This document shows positions 15,501-28,026 of a DNA stretch of 64,000 bases, one piece after another. The stretch spans positions 4,974,354 through 5,038,353 of the forward strand of contig CM041198.1 in the NCBI GenBank assembly GCA_023078555.1. Direction: 5' to 3'. Numbering within the stretch: the stretch's first letter is position 1; each line of letters starts with the position of its first letter. This stretch comes from Ulva prolifera. Lineage: Eukaryota > Chlorophyta > Ulvophyceae > Ulvales > Ulvaceae. Both the position numbers and the translations under genes were made by a program. Below the pieces are notes generated by a model, which saw only the letters and a list, made by a program, of their open reading frames with translations, had not been told where the DNA came from and did no database searches.

Positions 15501-16371
15501 CTCTTCGCGTTCATCCTCGGCGAGAGCCTCGCGCTCATCGCTGACATCGGCCGCTACCGCCACCTCCACGCCTTCTTCGCCCACGGCCTCACCCCCGAGA
15601 TGCTCGCTGCGATGGACTGCTACGAGCCCGACGGCCGCGTGCGCCCCCCCCTGCCCCCGCTGCGCGACCTGCACGTGCTGTGCTTGCTGCTGCGAGTTTC
15701 ACTGCCATCTGCGCTGCGCTTCGTGCTGTGGTCCATGCTGCGTGCGGTCCATGGACCATGTCGTTCTGTATACTGTGACCTGTGCTGTGCATACTGCGTG
15801 CTATGTGCGAGTGCAGTTGAGCGCTGTTGATGCGTCGGGATGCGCATGCCGCGACCCGCGTGTATGGTTCCTTAGCCACGGGGGGTCGCTGCTGTGGAGT
15901 GCCCTCGGTGCACCCTGCAAGCGGGCTGTGCAAGACGTGGCTGGGGTGCAATCAGCACGCTATCCCGCGCCTGCGCCGTCGCATCAGCAAACTACACTTG
16001 CAAGTGTCCCTCCACGAACGCCAGCGACCGCATCGCTCCTCCATTGTACCGAACTCTCATGTCGTCACGGCACGAGCAACAGCACCTGCAATAAAACCCA
16101 CACACGAAAAAGACCCCCCCCCCCCAACTGGCGGCGGCGTGTGGCGCAGGTGCATCGGGAGGAGTTCCTCATGTTTGTGCTGCAGCACCTCGGCGTTGTG
16201 GACAGCGACGACATGGAGCGCATCCTCGCCATCTTCGCCACCCTCGACACCTCCGGCGACGGAGTCCTCGACCTCGCCGACGTCCGCGCCCACAGCCGCA
16301 CCCTCAGCGGCCGCTCCTCCGACCTCCCCCACCCCACCGCCGCCGCCTCCACTGCCTCCAACAACTCATAG
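12574..16371 (+). CDS. two-pore K+ channel with EF-hand tail (TPK type)
   Basis: Five exons: 12574-12712, 13940-14190, 14635-14786, 15398-15638 and 16150-16371, giving 334 residues with intron phases 1, 0, 2, 0. These are the same phases, at the same protein positions, as in the minus-strand paralogue at 2945-6307. The first helix (GAGIAGPIVMIHLLLG) is completed across intron 1 by AFLWKQLEL. Pore 1 is AFYFAVETFLTIGYGDI. The third helix follows VRPRVIRAAQGIGLLGVLLA. Pore 2 is IDCLYWSVTTLSTVGYGDI, with the fourth helix after it. Both filters are intact. The tail has a good EF-hand loop, DTSGDGVLDLAD, with all ligand positions filled, preceded by a weaker helix pair, so Ca2+ regulation is likely. 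At 334 residues it is a little shorter than plant TPKs, mainly at the N-terminus. I see no 14-3-3 binding motif. It shares no strand or promoter with the other TPK copies. Confidence 0.92.
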
Positions 16372-16601
16372 TTTTGTACTGCACAGGGTGCGCCGCTGGA
16401 TGGGTGCAGCAGCTGCGATCGTGGGGGCTGAATGGTCCACAGGTCGCCTGGACTGGAGGTGCCGAATCTAATTGCACCGCCGCAACGCCGGAGGGGCCCC
16501 TGGGTGGGCACTGAGCGCAGGGTGGCCACAGCTGCAGCAATATCTGTAGCAGGTGCGCTATGCAGTGGCGTAGGGGGTAACACACGGCACGCATGCCCCT
16601 T

Positions 16602-16623
16602 TGTAAGTATCGCGCGCTGTAAA
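16602..16623 (+). terminator. two TGTAA poly(A) motifs after the TPK gene
   Basis: TGTAA occurs at 16602 and again at 16619, about 230-250 nt after the TPK stop codon. Confidence 0.45.
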
Positions 16624-16719
16624 CGGTCGCACCCGTGTGGGCGATCAAGCCGGAGATGTCGAAGCCATGCGTGCGGGCTGGGGCGGCTGCTGTGCTGCGG
16701 CTCTTTATGCGGAGCCATT

Positions 16720-16748
16720 CATGCATGCATGCATGCATGCATGCATGC
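16720..16748. repeat. (CATG)n microsatellite
   Basis: About seven uninterrupted CATG units. GCATGCATGC runs are scattered over the whole window; this is the longest. Confidence 0.9.
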
Positions 16749-16946
16749 GCGTGCATTGTGACGGTGGGGCTGCAGGGGTGCAGAGGCCCTGCGGTGTAGA
16801 CTGCGCGGCTGCGCGGCTGCGCCTGCCGTGCGGCGCCTGTGCGCCGCCGCAGGGGGCCAGGCTGCGGTGCACACTTCCCTCAGGGCTGGCGTGAAACGCA
16901 GAGGTTGTCACCCGCTAGGGCTTCCCACTGTGGAGGAGGCGAGCCC

Positions 16947-16989
16947 AGCGTAGCACAGCGTAGCACAGCGTAGCACAGCGTAGCGCGGC
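16947..16989. repeat. 10-bp tandem repeat, four copies
   Basis: GTAGCACAGC is repeated three times, followed by a variant GTAGCGCGGC. Confidence 0.85.
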
Positions 16990-18389
16990 GAAGTGGAGCG
17001 CCTCTGCTACACCCCGCCGCGTGGCTGCCGCAGCCCTGCCTCGGACCTCGTGGGATGGGGTAGCATCGCATTCGGGCTGTGGTTTTGGGGGTCCGTGGGT
17101 AGGGCAGGCGCAGGTCGGTGCCTCAGCCAGCTTGCGGGAGACATGCATGCCCTCCATGATACGGGGATGCGCAGTCGCCGGCGTGGCCTCGTCAGCTGAA
17201 CTGGTGTTCCAGTGTGCTGCAAGGTTGCATGATTTTGTTTTCCTGGGTGCGATCGCTGGAGGGCTGGTCGAATTTCGTAGTAGTAGAGGTGTGTATCACT
17301 CAAGCGGAAGCTGGCTCCAGCATGGGCGATTTAGGGTGCCTATTGTGGACGAGTGGTCCACAGTCTTATAGCGTGGTAGCACGATAGTTGTAGCTTGAGC
17401 TTAATTTTGACTTGATTCTCTTTATGAAAAGTAGTGCTGTCGGAAGAGGCAATTGGCCTGCCATGGCTGCTGCAACATTGTGGAGGTCACATTGTGGTGT
17501 GTCACTACGATCCAAGTCGTGCCAGCGTTCTGAAAGAACTGCAGTACCGCTGTGCGTTGAGCAAGGTGACCACCCTTCATGCGGCTTTCACAATAAAGCT
17601 GTGTCACTCACTTGGTCTCAGTGAGAGGTACTTTAACTGAGACACTGGAACCACTCAGTGCTACTGTGTTGCAGAGTCAATGAGCCCAGAAGAAACTGCG
17701 AACCATTGTTATCGTCATACCCCACAGGAATACATTGCCCTCTACCGTTCGTCTCGGCTCTCACTTGATGTCGCGGGTTCTGATGTGTTGTGATGTGGTT
17801 CCTGGTGCGAGTATCCCCACGATACTGTGTCAGAGCTAGCTGGTGTGCTCTTGTGGTGTACTTGCTACAGAATCAATGCTCAGCGCAAAATGCTCCGATT
17901 CGTTGCTTCACATTTGGTTCTGCTTCAGCGTCTACTCGCCAGCTGGCGTTCTGATGCATTGATCACGTGCGGCACACTGCCAGTCATCAATCAGCATGGC
18001 GAAGGTGTCAACTTCGGCCCCACCCGATCTGGCCCTCTTTCGTCGACTTGTCCATCACGAGGCTTCGATCACGGATCTGTCCACACTCTCTGACTCCGCT
18101 TGCGAACGTTCGACTTGATTGAGCGTCTTTGGAGTGTAGACGCAGCCTTTTTGCATCTGCATCGGTCTTCAGTACATCTCCAGCGCCGTGGTCGTTACTG
18201 CGAAGCACGGCGGACATTTCGACCGAATTCTGGAACTAACTGGAACAAATATTTTGCTGATATCTCGAGTTCGTGGCTGTGCAGTATAACTTGTCCTGGT
18301 TCCACGTAGCCTCCATTCGGGAGTATCGCCGACGAGCAAGCAGCTGTGGTTCCTCCGGGCGATCGTGGAGCGGTAGCTGACGTCTGAAA
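16990..18389. other. spacer upstream of NAA10
   Basis: I see no supported gene. The sequence becomes richer in A and T from about 17350 towards the NAA10 start. Confidence 0.45.
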
Positions 18390-19894
18390 ATGGTTAGTAT
18401 ACGCCCTGCTACCATGAATGACGTGGTCGCTATGCAGAGATGTAACCTGCTATGGTGCGCTGCTGTGTTGCACTGCACTGCTGCTCCGTTGGTCTGGTAA
18501 GTTGCGTGGCTTGTATGCCTTCCGCTGTGGATGTATGGCGTTCATGGCAGCTTGTGTAGACTATCTGATGGGTCTGTTTGTATGCAGCCTGCCAGAAAAT
18601 TACCAGCTCAAGTACTACTTCTACCATATTCTGTCATGGCCGCACCTTCTGTACGTGGCGGCCGACTACGACAGCGCCATAGTCGGATATGTTCTGGCAA
18701 AATTGTGCGCTTTTGCGGCTTTGTCCACTTCAGATTGCTGCATTTGAAAAGGGCTGTGTCGGCATGGCGCCAGTTCTGGTCCACAGCAGCAGTGAAGGTT
18801 CTGTGCGCCAGGCATAGCAGGGCTCGGCGCCTTTGCACAGCTGGATGACATATGCTTCAATTTGTTTCCTGCTCACACGCAAGATTTTGGTCAGCAAACA
18901 ATTTGGCAGTCATACGTGATTCCGCTCATCTATGGCAGCTGTTTCCTGTGTGCCCTGTGATTGATGTTACAGCGTTGTATCCTGCAGAGATGAAAAACCT
19001 TCAGAGACAACCTACGGGCATGTCACGTCTCTGGCAGTTGTTCGGACTCATCGCAAGTTGGGCATTGCGTCTAAGCTCATGCGAGCTGCACGTGCGCTTC
19101 TTCCAACATGCTTCCATTTGCATCTTCACCAACCAGAGTAGGCCCAATGCAGCCTTGCCATGTACACACAGGTCTCAGGGCTCCCATTGCTACTACTGAA
19201 TGTGTTTGAGTCAAACCTGGCAAGGCCCAGGCAACAGACAATAAGATCGAGTGTGTGCGCAGACCGGGCGATGCAAGAAGTGTATGATGCTGCGTATGCA
19301 ACACTTCACGTTCGAGTGAGCAACAAGGCAGCTTGTCACTTATACAAAGTCACACTTGGCTACGAGTGCGTCCTCTGTCCCCCTCGCCTAGAATCATCGC
19401 CAAATCCTCAAACTCCTGTGCCACAATCTGACTGGCATGTTTCTGTAGCAATCAACCAGACGGAAACATATCGTGGTCGTTGCTCCGTTCTGTGTGGTCT
19501 GGTCCTGTGCATCACGCACAGAGACGTATCGATCTGTTGTTTTCGCATTGGAATAAATGTCCTGTCCCTGCTGAGACTGCCAGGCATAACTGGCTGCCAG
19601 AAGCTGTGCGCAGATGCTAAAGGGTTGCATAGCACAGTATCTCTCACTCATCCAATTGCACAGACACAATGTTCACACAAAATTCAACAACGAGCAGCTC
19701 AACATTGTGGCTTTGTTTCCGCTCCCGGCTTATGATTGTATTGGCACGGCACAGGCGTAATGTACCTTTGCCTGCGCTGCAGGGTGAAAGAGGTTGAGAC
19801 AAAGTACTACGCAGATGGCGAGAATGCATATTGCATGGTCAAACGATTCAAAAGTACAGACGAAAACGGGAAGAAGCTCAAGGTTGCAATGTAG
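18390..19894 (+). CDS. NAA10: N-alpha-acetyltransferase 10, catalytic subunit of NatA
   Basis: Five exons: 18390-18454, 18588-18704, 18988-19091, 19263-19365 and 19783-19894, joining in frame to 166 residues. The GNAT protein starts [20 protein letters not shown] and continues with [20 protein letters not shown], the NatA-specific segment that shapes the peptide site. Next come GYVLAKL and [20 protein letters not shown], holding the acetyl-CoA motif R-K-L-G-I-A, then [17 protein letters not shown] and [17 protein letters not shown]. It transfers acetyl groups to small N-terminal residues exposed after methionine removal and works with the scaffold NAA15, which is not in this window. All four donors are GTGCGC or GTGCGT. 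Animal homologues carry a longer acidic tail; here the protein ends soon after the fold, as in some algae and protists. A TGTAA at 20110 lies 216 nt after the stop. Confidence 0.96.
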
Positions 19895-20109
19895 TAGTGT
19901 AGTTCAGTCAGCTCTTGATCTCTGCTGACGATTGGGCTCAGGCGAATGCCTGTTTACCCGTACTGCACTTCTGCTTGCGGTCTCATTTCTGCTGAGGGAT
20001 CAATGAGATTGCCCTTGACCTCTGTGGGATGCGCTACTGCAATAGATCATGCAAGCCATTCAGAATTCCTGTCCTTGAAACCGTGCTTGTTGCAAGCATG
20101 CGTCAACTA

Positions 20110-20114
20110 TGTAA
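20110..20114 (+). terminator. TGTAA poly(A) signal of NAA10
   Basis: TGTAA about 216 nt after the NAA10 stop codon. Confidence 0.45.
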
Positions 20115-20589
20115 TGTGTCAATGAGTCTCCAGAACTTGATGAACGTGCTGTGGCCCACCAGACCAGAAGAACTCTGAAGCTGAGTGCACCGTGACAATG
20201 GTGTGGCTCGCAGTAGTGCTCTGGCAGCCCTGTACCTGGCAGGCACGATGCTGCTGTGCAAAGCGAAAAGTTCAAGAACGAGCATGTTGGGAAGGCTACT
20301 GCTAGAGTGTGATGCATAATACCGACACCAACCTCGTGATTGCACTATATGATGTTTCTGCTGACATATTTCTCCCTGTGCCCCACTGACTCGGGCTGCA
20401 TGTGTCAACGATACCATCCAAAGCTGAAGTTAATGACTGCCAGTCAAATCCACTCAGCACAAAGCAGCTTCAAGATCGACATGATCTTCACAATCAGTAT
20501 GCACACACAATATGCTTGCTCATTTCTTACCTTACAAACCCCAAACTTCACATTAGCCTGCCACATTAGGCAAGTGTCAGTGCTTCCTA

Positions 20590-22960
20590 TCACTGTCAAG
20601 AGTGTGCAGAGCACATATGCGATCGTCAGGGCTGTGAGAACCAGGCCTGCCAGGTTTCACGTGCATCCTTACGATCCTGTGACACTCAACGGAAGCATGA
20701 CTCTGGGTGGGCTACTTCTGCGGCTCGTGCATTCACCTTTCTCAACTGCATTTGTAATGTTGTGACGTAAAAGAAGGAAATCAGAGAGCCGAAGACGTGA
20801 TTTGATTTGGTTCTGCAGGCACTGCTGGTACATTGGGCACATTGGACTGATGAGCATGTTCACAAATCTGTGTCGAATCAGTCCACGTGCATGCGCACAC
20901 GTCTCACAAGGGCAAAGCGAGCGAGGCAGCTAGCACCACGGGCAACAACCAGGGGAACCTCACACCCACGCGATTGCATGTGTCATCGTAATCAGCAAGT
21001 GTGTGACTGGCTTCCTTGGGCTGTACAGGCCAGCCACAGCATTCATCTGCGCAACTGGCACTTGCAAATTCCATCATCATGTATGTATAGATTCATACAG
21101 CCTGAAATGACTATGCAGCAGTTGCTCGAATAGTACAGCTGAAAGCTAACTCCGGAGTAGCAATCGCGTCAGCTCAGTCTGTCAGCTCCAACAGTGATTG
21201 TATGTGCCCCATTGCAACGTTCATGAACTCCGCTGAACCGAACAGGAAGCAAAAGTCACCATGAATGGGCTCTCAATCTGCAAAAACTGTGCATAAAAGC
21301 TGTTCACAGCTAGCTCTGTGGATATCTTCCACCAAAGTTTTGAGATGACATCCTTCCTTCTGATTAGTCCATGCTCGCAGCAAAGTCAGATGTGAACTTG
21401 TGCCAAGCTCTGCCATTGTGTAGATCCAGCACGCGTTGTGGTGTGCACTCACCTTCACACAGCACCTGGCATGAAGCAGACAGTATGATCTCTTTCGCAC
21501 GTTGCTCAAGCCGGCAGCATCAGGTGTGGATCCTTGGAAGCTTGATTCATGCGGTGACGAGGCAGCCATGATGGCCAGAAAGTGCTCACATGAAGCTGCC
21601 AGACTCAAGAGCTCTGCAAGTTCGTACAAAGCACTGCCACTGACTTATGTGTGGTGCTGTGGATGTACCACAATAGCTGCATTGTCACATATTCCTGATC
21701 TCCCGCCGAGGTCACCGGTGTGTCTGCGGAACACAGTCTCCGTCGTCGCGTGCCATCGTTATTACTGTTTCGCCAATTCTGAAGATTGATGTGGGCTACA
21801 TCCAGGCGTTTGCTTCAAGGCACAGGGGACACAGGGACCTGAAGGGGATCATCACCCAGAATGATTGGCATTGATCAATTGACTCTGACTACGGCTGTAC
21901 ATGTCACTCTATTATACAGGATAAAGCAGATCGTCATAGCGTTGGGGACAATGCTCTGCCCATGGGATGCTCACACTCCGAATGGTAGCCTGCAACTTCT
22001 GTGATCTCTGTTGTTGATTGTGATCAAACCTGTGCCCTTCGTGTTCTGTCTGCAAGTGCCCTAGCCCAACCTGGCCCCCACGAGGTATTTTGTGTTGAGT
22101 TTCCACTCCTGAAAGATGGTGTTTTAATAGACCTGTGAACCTGGATGCCCTGATTTGCGGTGACAGACTTCGCAAAACAGTATTGCACAGATTCTGTGCA
22201 CCACGCACAACACCTGATCGGAACAGGTTTGATCATGCACGATTGCATGCTATGCAATATGATGAATGGAGATGAGAAACCCATGCCATGTACAACTGTA
22301 GAGGCTGGCAGAGATGTTTCAGATCACAACTGAAATCTGATCATGCAGTGATTGCTCAAACATTGGTGGAGAAACATTGTTGGCAATGCTTCAGCTTGCA
22401 GCGGTACGCAATCATATGGAGACTGGCTGCTATATTTAAGCTGCCATAGCTCGAATGTCACACTGTTATCACGTGTGCAGTCACAATTGCAATACATCAC
22501 AAGCTGAAGCGGGCAGATACGGAGTTCCTGAGAGATGTGAGTGCTATTTCAACGGATTTGGCTGGTATATCACGATTTGCATCTCAACAACATATACGAA
22601 TCACCCAAAGCGCCAGCGCTGGTCGAACCTGGATTTCTCTGCACCACATACATGATGGGCGGCCATGGCCGCTGCTGGTAGTGATGAAACAAACACATCA
22701 ACCACAGCAAGCAGCAACATCACTGCAGGCACAGAGCTGATATGGAAGTCAGTTCTCCATGTGGTGTGGCTGGATCAGTGAGACTTGTCCCAGTCATCAT
22801 CCGGTCCTCACGTCATGAAAGTGTAACAATGCCAGCAAACAGCATGGTCAAAAGGTTGACATGTGCATTCTTGGCATTTGCGATCACGGCGCCAAACTCT
22901 TGTACTCTAATGTGGATGAGCTTCCAACGCTGGATCCGAACGCCTTAATTATGTGTGATT
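20590..22960 (+). other. unassigned exon-like stretches, plus strand
   Basis: Several short stretches read like conserved coding sequence on the plus strand in an AT-richer, intron-like background. They are about 20590-20745 (contains ARFHVHPYDPVTLNGSMTLG), about 21478-21648 (RQYDLFRTLL, then DPWKLDSCGDEAAMMARKCS), about 21775-21875 (ILKIDVGYIQAFASRHRGHR), about 22040-22120 (HEVFCVEFPLLKDGVLIDL), about 22500-22660 (SAISTDLAGISRFASQQHIR) and about 22845-22975 (VDMCILGICDHGAKLLYSNV, then DELPTLDPNALIMCD). Plausible GT donors and AG acceptors border some of them, but I could not join them into one frame and I do not recognise the family. They may be exons of one gene lying downstream of NAA10. 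Confidence 0.35.
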
Positions 22961-23888
22961 TGTTGATTGACTGGGCTCTACTGTAAATCAGCAACCCGAG
23001 CCCCAAGCGCTACGTACATTATGCAACACGGAACCACCAGAGTACATGAACATTCTCGATTGAAGCACTGACTTCAAGACGGAGACTGTGGACAGAGAAG
23101 CACTGACAATACAAGTTGAGGTCACATCGACACGCTTACTCTGTACACAATCAACGCCATGGAAATGTCACACAGGATGACTGGCCACCCTCTACAGGTG
23201 GCACGACTCTTTGTGTCCACTTAAACACAAGTGGACTGCAGAAAGAGCCTGCGTCCTTGCTATACCACACACCCTTGTGCGCTTGCTTCGGCAATGCGTC
23301 AGGTGCGACATTGTGGGAATCCCATACACATTCACAGTGCACAAGCTACATCACTGCTGCCAAACGCAATGTCCCTACGGATATAGCTACGTAATCATTC
23401 ATACATACTCTTCGTTGCAGCTGGAAGGGGGGAAACAAGGCAGCAAGAAAGTTCCCCATGTGCAGCATCATGCTGGCCACGAGGAGTTCTAGACAGGGCA
23501 AGCTGAATTACAAACACAAAGCACTGTATGAACGGGCCCTGTGCCATGACAAGGCCGCGCCATATGCATCTGTAAACGTGCCTACGCCAACTAAGTCATG
23601 GACTCTCACTTCGGACGCATACACCGCGTCCAGCCCGAGGGTAACACTCGACATCGCCCAGGCCTCAACAACTCCATGAAACATTGTCTGTGCAGAGGGG
23701 AAACTCATCTAATCTGCACCTGTTGCAGCTCTACAACCGCCAGCGGGCGCACCCTCCCTGCCAAATAATCATCACATTCCCTGATCCCCACACTCCCAAA
23801 GCCTCCGAATGCATGTCCAGCACAAGATGAATACGAATCCTTCACTGGCCCTCGCAGATTTACCACCTGCAGCATTGACTGCCCTGCC

Positions 23889-25473
23889 TCACATCCGCGA
23901 AGACCAGTGGAAGTCGTACGCCGCCGCGGAGCCGCCGGCGCAGTGGCTATTCTCATGCATGAGTGTGTTCATCGGCCCCCGCCGCAGCCGCGCGATACGC
24001 CGACCCCCGGCATCCGCTGCTGTGGCGGAGCACATGCGCTCGAGCTCCTCCCGGATGGCCGCGGACGTCATGCCGCTCAGCCGCCGGTCCCGCGCCGCCA
24101 CAGCCACCCTGGGCGGCGTCTGCATGCCGGGCCTGCAGGCGTACGGGTGCGGCCCCCTTGCTGCGTCCGCAAAGTGGAGTGCGCGGCGCGCGCCTCGGGC
24201 ACCCGCGTGAGCCAATGCCGCCGACGGTGGCGCCGCGGCGAGCGCGTTCGGAGCATAGAGGCCGCAGTGTGCAGGGTGGTAGGCGTGCCCCTGAGGGGCC
24301 GGCGGGGTGGCGCGGAGCCGCTCGCCGCTGTGGCGGCAGCCGTCAGAGTGGGCTGCCGCGCCGGAGTCGCGGGGCAACGCATGCATGCGCCCCTGCTCAC
24401 CGGGCTGGACGGGGCCACGCTGTGCGGCAGGGTCGGGGTCGCTGAGGCCCTGCGGCGCGCAGGGGTCGGTGCGCGGGGCGGCGTCCGGCCCATACATGAC
24501 CTCGTACGCTGCCGTGGCGTCCGCTATCAGCTGTGACGCCGAGGGCGTGCCGTGCAGTCCCCCCCCACAGGGGGACGCGTAGGTCGCCTCGTCGCCGGCA
24601 GCTGCTGCAGCTGGCTCCTCATCAGACAACGTCAGATCGAGGATGCTCTCTGGGGAATCATGCATCGAGGGGGCGACGGACGGCGAGGTGCACGTGCGTG
24701 GCGGCACAGGAGACATGCCCGGTGAGACTGGCGCGGAGATCCGGCCAGACGGGGATGGGGAGCGTAGGGGTGACGGCGTCTTTGAGACGCCTTCAGCGAG
24801 CAAGCGCGCCATGGCTTCCAGCTCCGGTGGCGTTGGCGCCTGGGAAGGGCAGGCGCGCGTGGCGGTGTTGGTGACCGCTCCCGGAGCCGACGCCCAGGCA
24901 GGCCCCCCATGCATGTGCCAACTCACCTGCCCCCGCGCTCCAGCGGCAGTGTAGGCCGGAGCGCTCGGGCTGCGCACCGTGATGCTGACGGTTTGTGCGG
25001 CGGGGGGGCCGTCCGGGCGCGGCGCCGGCCGCGCGGGCGCAGCCGGTTTCGGCGGCCGCCCCACCCGCCCCTTCGGCACCCTGCGCACCACCCTCGGGCG
25101 CACAAACTTCGGAACAGCCTTCGACGCGGCCTTGCCGAGGAGCATGCGCCGGCGTGAATTCGACGACATGCGGCCCGGCGCCGCGGGGGCGAAAGCCGGG
25201 CGCCGAGCCACGGCGGCGGGAGGCGGCTTCGGCACCGGTGCATGAGCGCTGTAGGCGACAGATGTGAACCGCTGGCGATCGCGAGGAGGCGGCGTGGAGG
25301 GGCACATCAGCGGCGTCGGAGACAGCGCGCGGCGCGGCGCCGTGCAGCACATCCACGCATCATACGAGCTGATGTCCTTGCTGGTGAAGCCGCCCTCTGC
25401 AGAGAGGCCGATCATGGACTTGATGTCGGTGACGGGTGGAGGGGGAGGCGGGCGACCGGCGGAACCTGTACAC
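23889..25473 (-). CDS. large low-complexity protein, exon-like segment 3
   Basis: An open stretch of over 500 codons on the minus strand. It can be read from a CAG acceptor at about 25473 (SAGRPPPPPPVTDIKSMIGL and onward) or from ATG 25415. A GTGAGG donor near 23898 is a possible end. The product is rich in Pro, Ala and Ser and contains a basic patch with KGRVGRPPKP, similar to an AT-hook core, and a short acidic motif (LDLTLSDEE). I do not recognise it. GC-rich DNA makes long chance frames likely, but the length, the organised basic and acidic blocks and the same-strand neighbours argue for coding. It could be the C-terminal part of the gene starting at 30903. Confidence 0.45.
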
Positions 25474-25690
25474 GAACTGTCGGCATTGCACAGGAATCAC
25501 GGGGCACCATGGCACTGTGACACTGCAAAGGCTGGCTGTGAGATGGAAGAGCCGAATGCCTCGTGGAATTTGTGCTTTCTCTGCCATACCCGGTGAAGCC
25601 AGGATGGATCCTCCAGACAATGCATTGACGTGCTGCGGGAGCAACTTGAAACCAATGAAACACAAGACCGCTGTGATTGCAGTGCACGCG

Positions 25691-27545
25691 TCACACCTGC
25701 CAAGCACATGCTTGGACATGAACGGTGGGCATGCGCATGGAATCACCACGACTGTGGGATCGAACAGGCAGCACACCGGTGCACGGCGCAGGGATGGCAG
25801 CCGTGTCCACGAGGGGAGCTGCTGTCTCTCCCGGAGCGGCAGCCTCCGCGCGGGCGCGCTTCTGCAGCGGCTCGGATGCGCAACCCTGCCGCTCCCATGC
25901 ATGCTCCAGTGGCTGAGGTGCGGCGTGCAGCGTCTGTGGTTGGCTGCCGAGCGGCTGGGGTGCACTCTGCAGTGGGCTGCGTTTGTTAGCGGGTGCCCTG
26001 ATCTTGATGCGGATCGGCCTGGCTTTGTTCCTCACCGGCTGAGGCACACTAGGCTCTGGCTGGGGTGTGCTGTTGAGTGTCTGGGTTGTGCTGGGAAGTG
26101 GCTGGATGTCTTTGGACTGCGGCTGGGGTGCACTGGGCGGTGGTACAATTTGCAACGAACCGGGCCGCAGTGGCTGGGAATCGCGAGGTATTGGCTGAGC
26201 TGTGGGTTTCAGTGGCTGCGCTGCTGTCTGCAGAGGCGGGAGCTCTTCGAGTGGCGGCTGGCGCACAGCCACGGGGTGCCCCTCGGCCACACGCGGTGCC
26301 TGGGCGCCGCACGGCTGGGTAGTGGCTGTGGCTACGGGTGGCGGAGCGGTGCTGCACGTGACTGGGGGGGTGCGCACCGGCTGCTCGGGAGGGGGGGGTC
26401 TGCGCCACCGCCGCACGGGGGCAGCGACCGAGTGCACCCCCCGCGGCCGCGGAGGAGCGGCCGGTGCGGTCTCCGTGGCCGTTGCTGGTGCCACGGTCGG
26501 GGGGGCTGCTGGGGTCCCTCCTGGAGGGCCAGCTGGGGTCGCTGCAGCACGAACGGCCACACCGGCCGCCGCGGAATCCACGGGCGGAGCTGCTGCGCGT
26601 AGCGCTGGTGGGTTGGCTGAGGGCATCGGCTGGGGTGCGGTGCGGACAGCCGCTGGAGGAGCCCCTCGGGGAGCTGCTGCAGTGGGCGCAGACGGCACGG
26701 CTGCTGTGGCTTCTGAGGGCTCAGTACCTGCATCTGAGGAGGCCGGAGGTGCAATGTCTGAGCGGGCCACGGCGGGAGCTGCTCCGCCGCATGCCACGGC
26801 CGTACTGCAGGACGGCGGCTCTGCTACCCCTGCGCCCGGCGCGGCCCCGCCGCACGGCGGCTCCGCCGCTGCGGCAGCAGACCGCGGAGCGGCGAGTCCA
26901 GGGCTCCCCAGGCCTCTCGAGCCCGCGGCAGGTTGCAACGCCCCCCACAGAGCCGGCAGGGGAGACTTCGGCACTGAAGGCACTCTGGCGGGGTGCTGTG
27001 TGGGTGGCTGCAGCCGCGCATGTGGAGGAGATGCTGCAGCCGCAGGCACTGCCTGTGCTGCGTCGGCCGCAGCGGCGCGCACCGCCGGGGCGAGTGCCGC
27101 CGCCTGCGGGACTGGTGCAGTGGCGGAGGGGTGCGCTGGTGTGGGGGCGTCCACCTGTGCCGCGGCGGCCTCGTGGGAGGGGGCTGCAGGTGTGGCGGGT
27201 TTGAGGAAAGCTGGTGGCGCGGGATGTGGTGCGGCTGAGGGGGGGGGCTGTGCGGAGGGTAGTGATAGTGGCTGAGCGGGGGGCGCGCGGCGCTGCGTCA
27301 GCATTGCACATGCCGAGGCGGCGGCTTGTGCCACCATCTGAGCAACACTACGTGGCTGAGGCGGTGGTGCTGCAGTGTCTGAGCCGGCTCGGGCTGCTGG
27401 GTGTGGAGCAGACGCAGGCGCGTCAACCCTGGAGCAGACGGCATCGACAGCCGGCAGTGGATCGTCCGGCACCGCCTTGACACCTGCGCTGCTTGCCGGC
27501 GGGCGATCACGGTTGCATGCATTGGGCACGGCGACATCTGCAGCA
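25691..27545 (-). CDS. large low-complexity protein, exon-like segment 2
   Basis: An open stretch of about 612 codons on the minus strand with no convincing ATG at its start (first codon GTG 27529). A CTGCAG acceptor at about 27545 gives an in-frame entry, so it is probably an internal exon. Composition is extremely Ala/Pro-rich. The last third has degenerate Gln-Pro units (PQPL, TAQPI, SQPL, PQPE), followed by a basic patch (NKARPIRIKIRAPANKRSPL) and QKRARAE, a possible nuclear signal. A donor CAG/GTGTGA lies just before its stop. No family is recognised. Confidence 0.4.
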
Positions 27546-28026
27546 GGCAGCAGGTCAATGGGTGGCCCAGGGACTGTACAAGAAGAACATTGTGGGATTC
27601 AAGGTTGACGCTGTGGTGTCTGTGCGAGACATTCCTGAATCATGTCTGGCTGACATTGCAGATAGGGGACAGCTCAGATGTAACTGTTAGGCGGATCAAG
27701 ATGCAGCAGTAGGCACTGTCCAGAAACGTGGCTGATGTCTGAGAACACTTCGGGGAGAGCTTGTGGGTAAGATCAGGCCATGACCCTGAAACCCTGATGA
27801 AACCCCGAATCACACCAACAAGTAACATTACTCAAACAATTTCCTTCCCACCACAGCAAGGGGGTCCAAACGCAGAGAACCATGACCAGACAGGTTGCGG
27901 AAACCCCTAGACCAAACAAACACAGTGGCAGGAGCTACAGCATGCACAGCAGGCATCTGCCACCCACGATGTCTGTGTCAGCACATGAGAAGTAGCCAAC
28001 ACATGAGCATAGTCACGGAGGCACGA

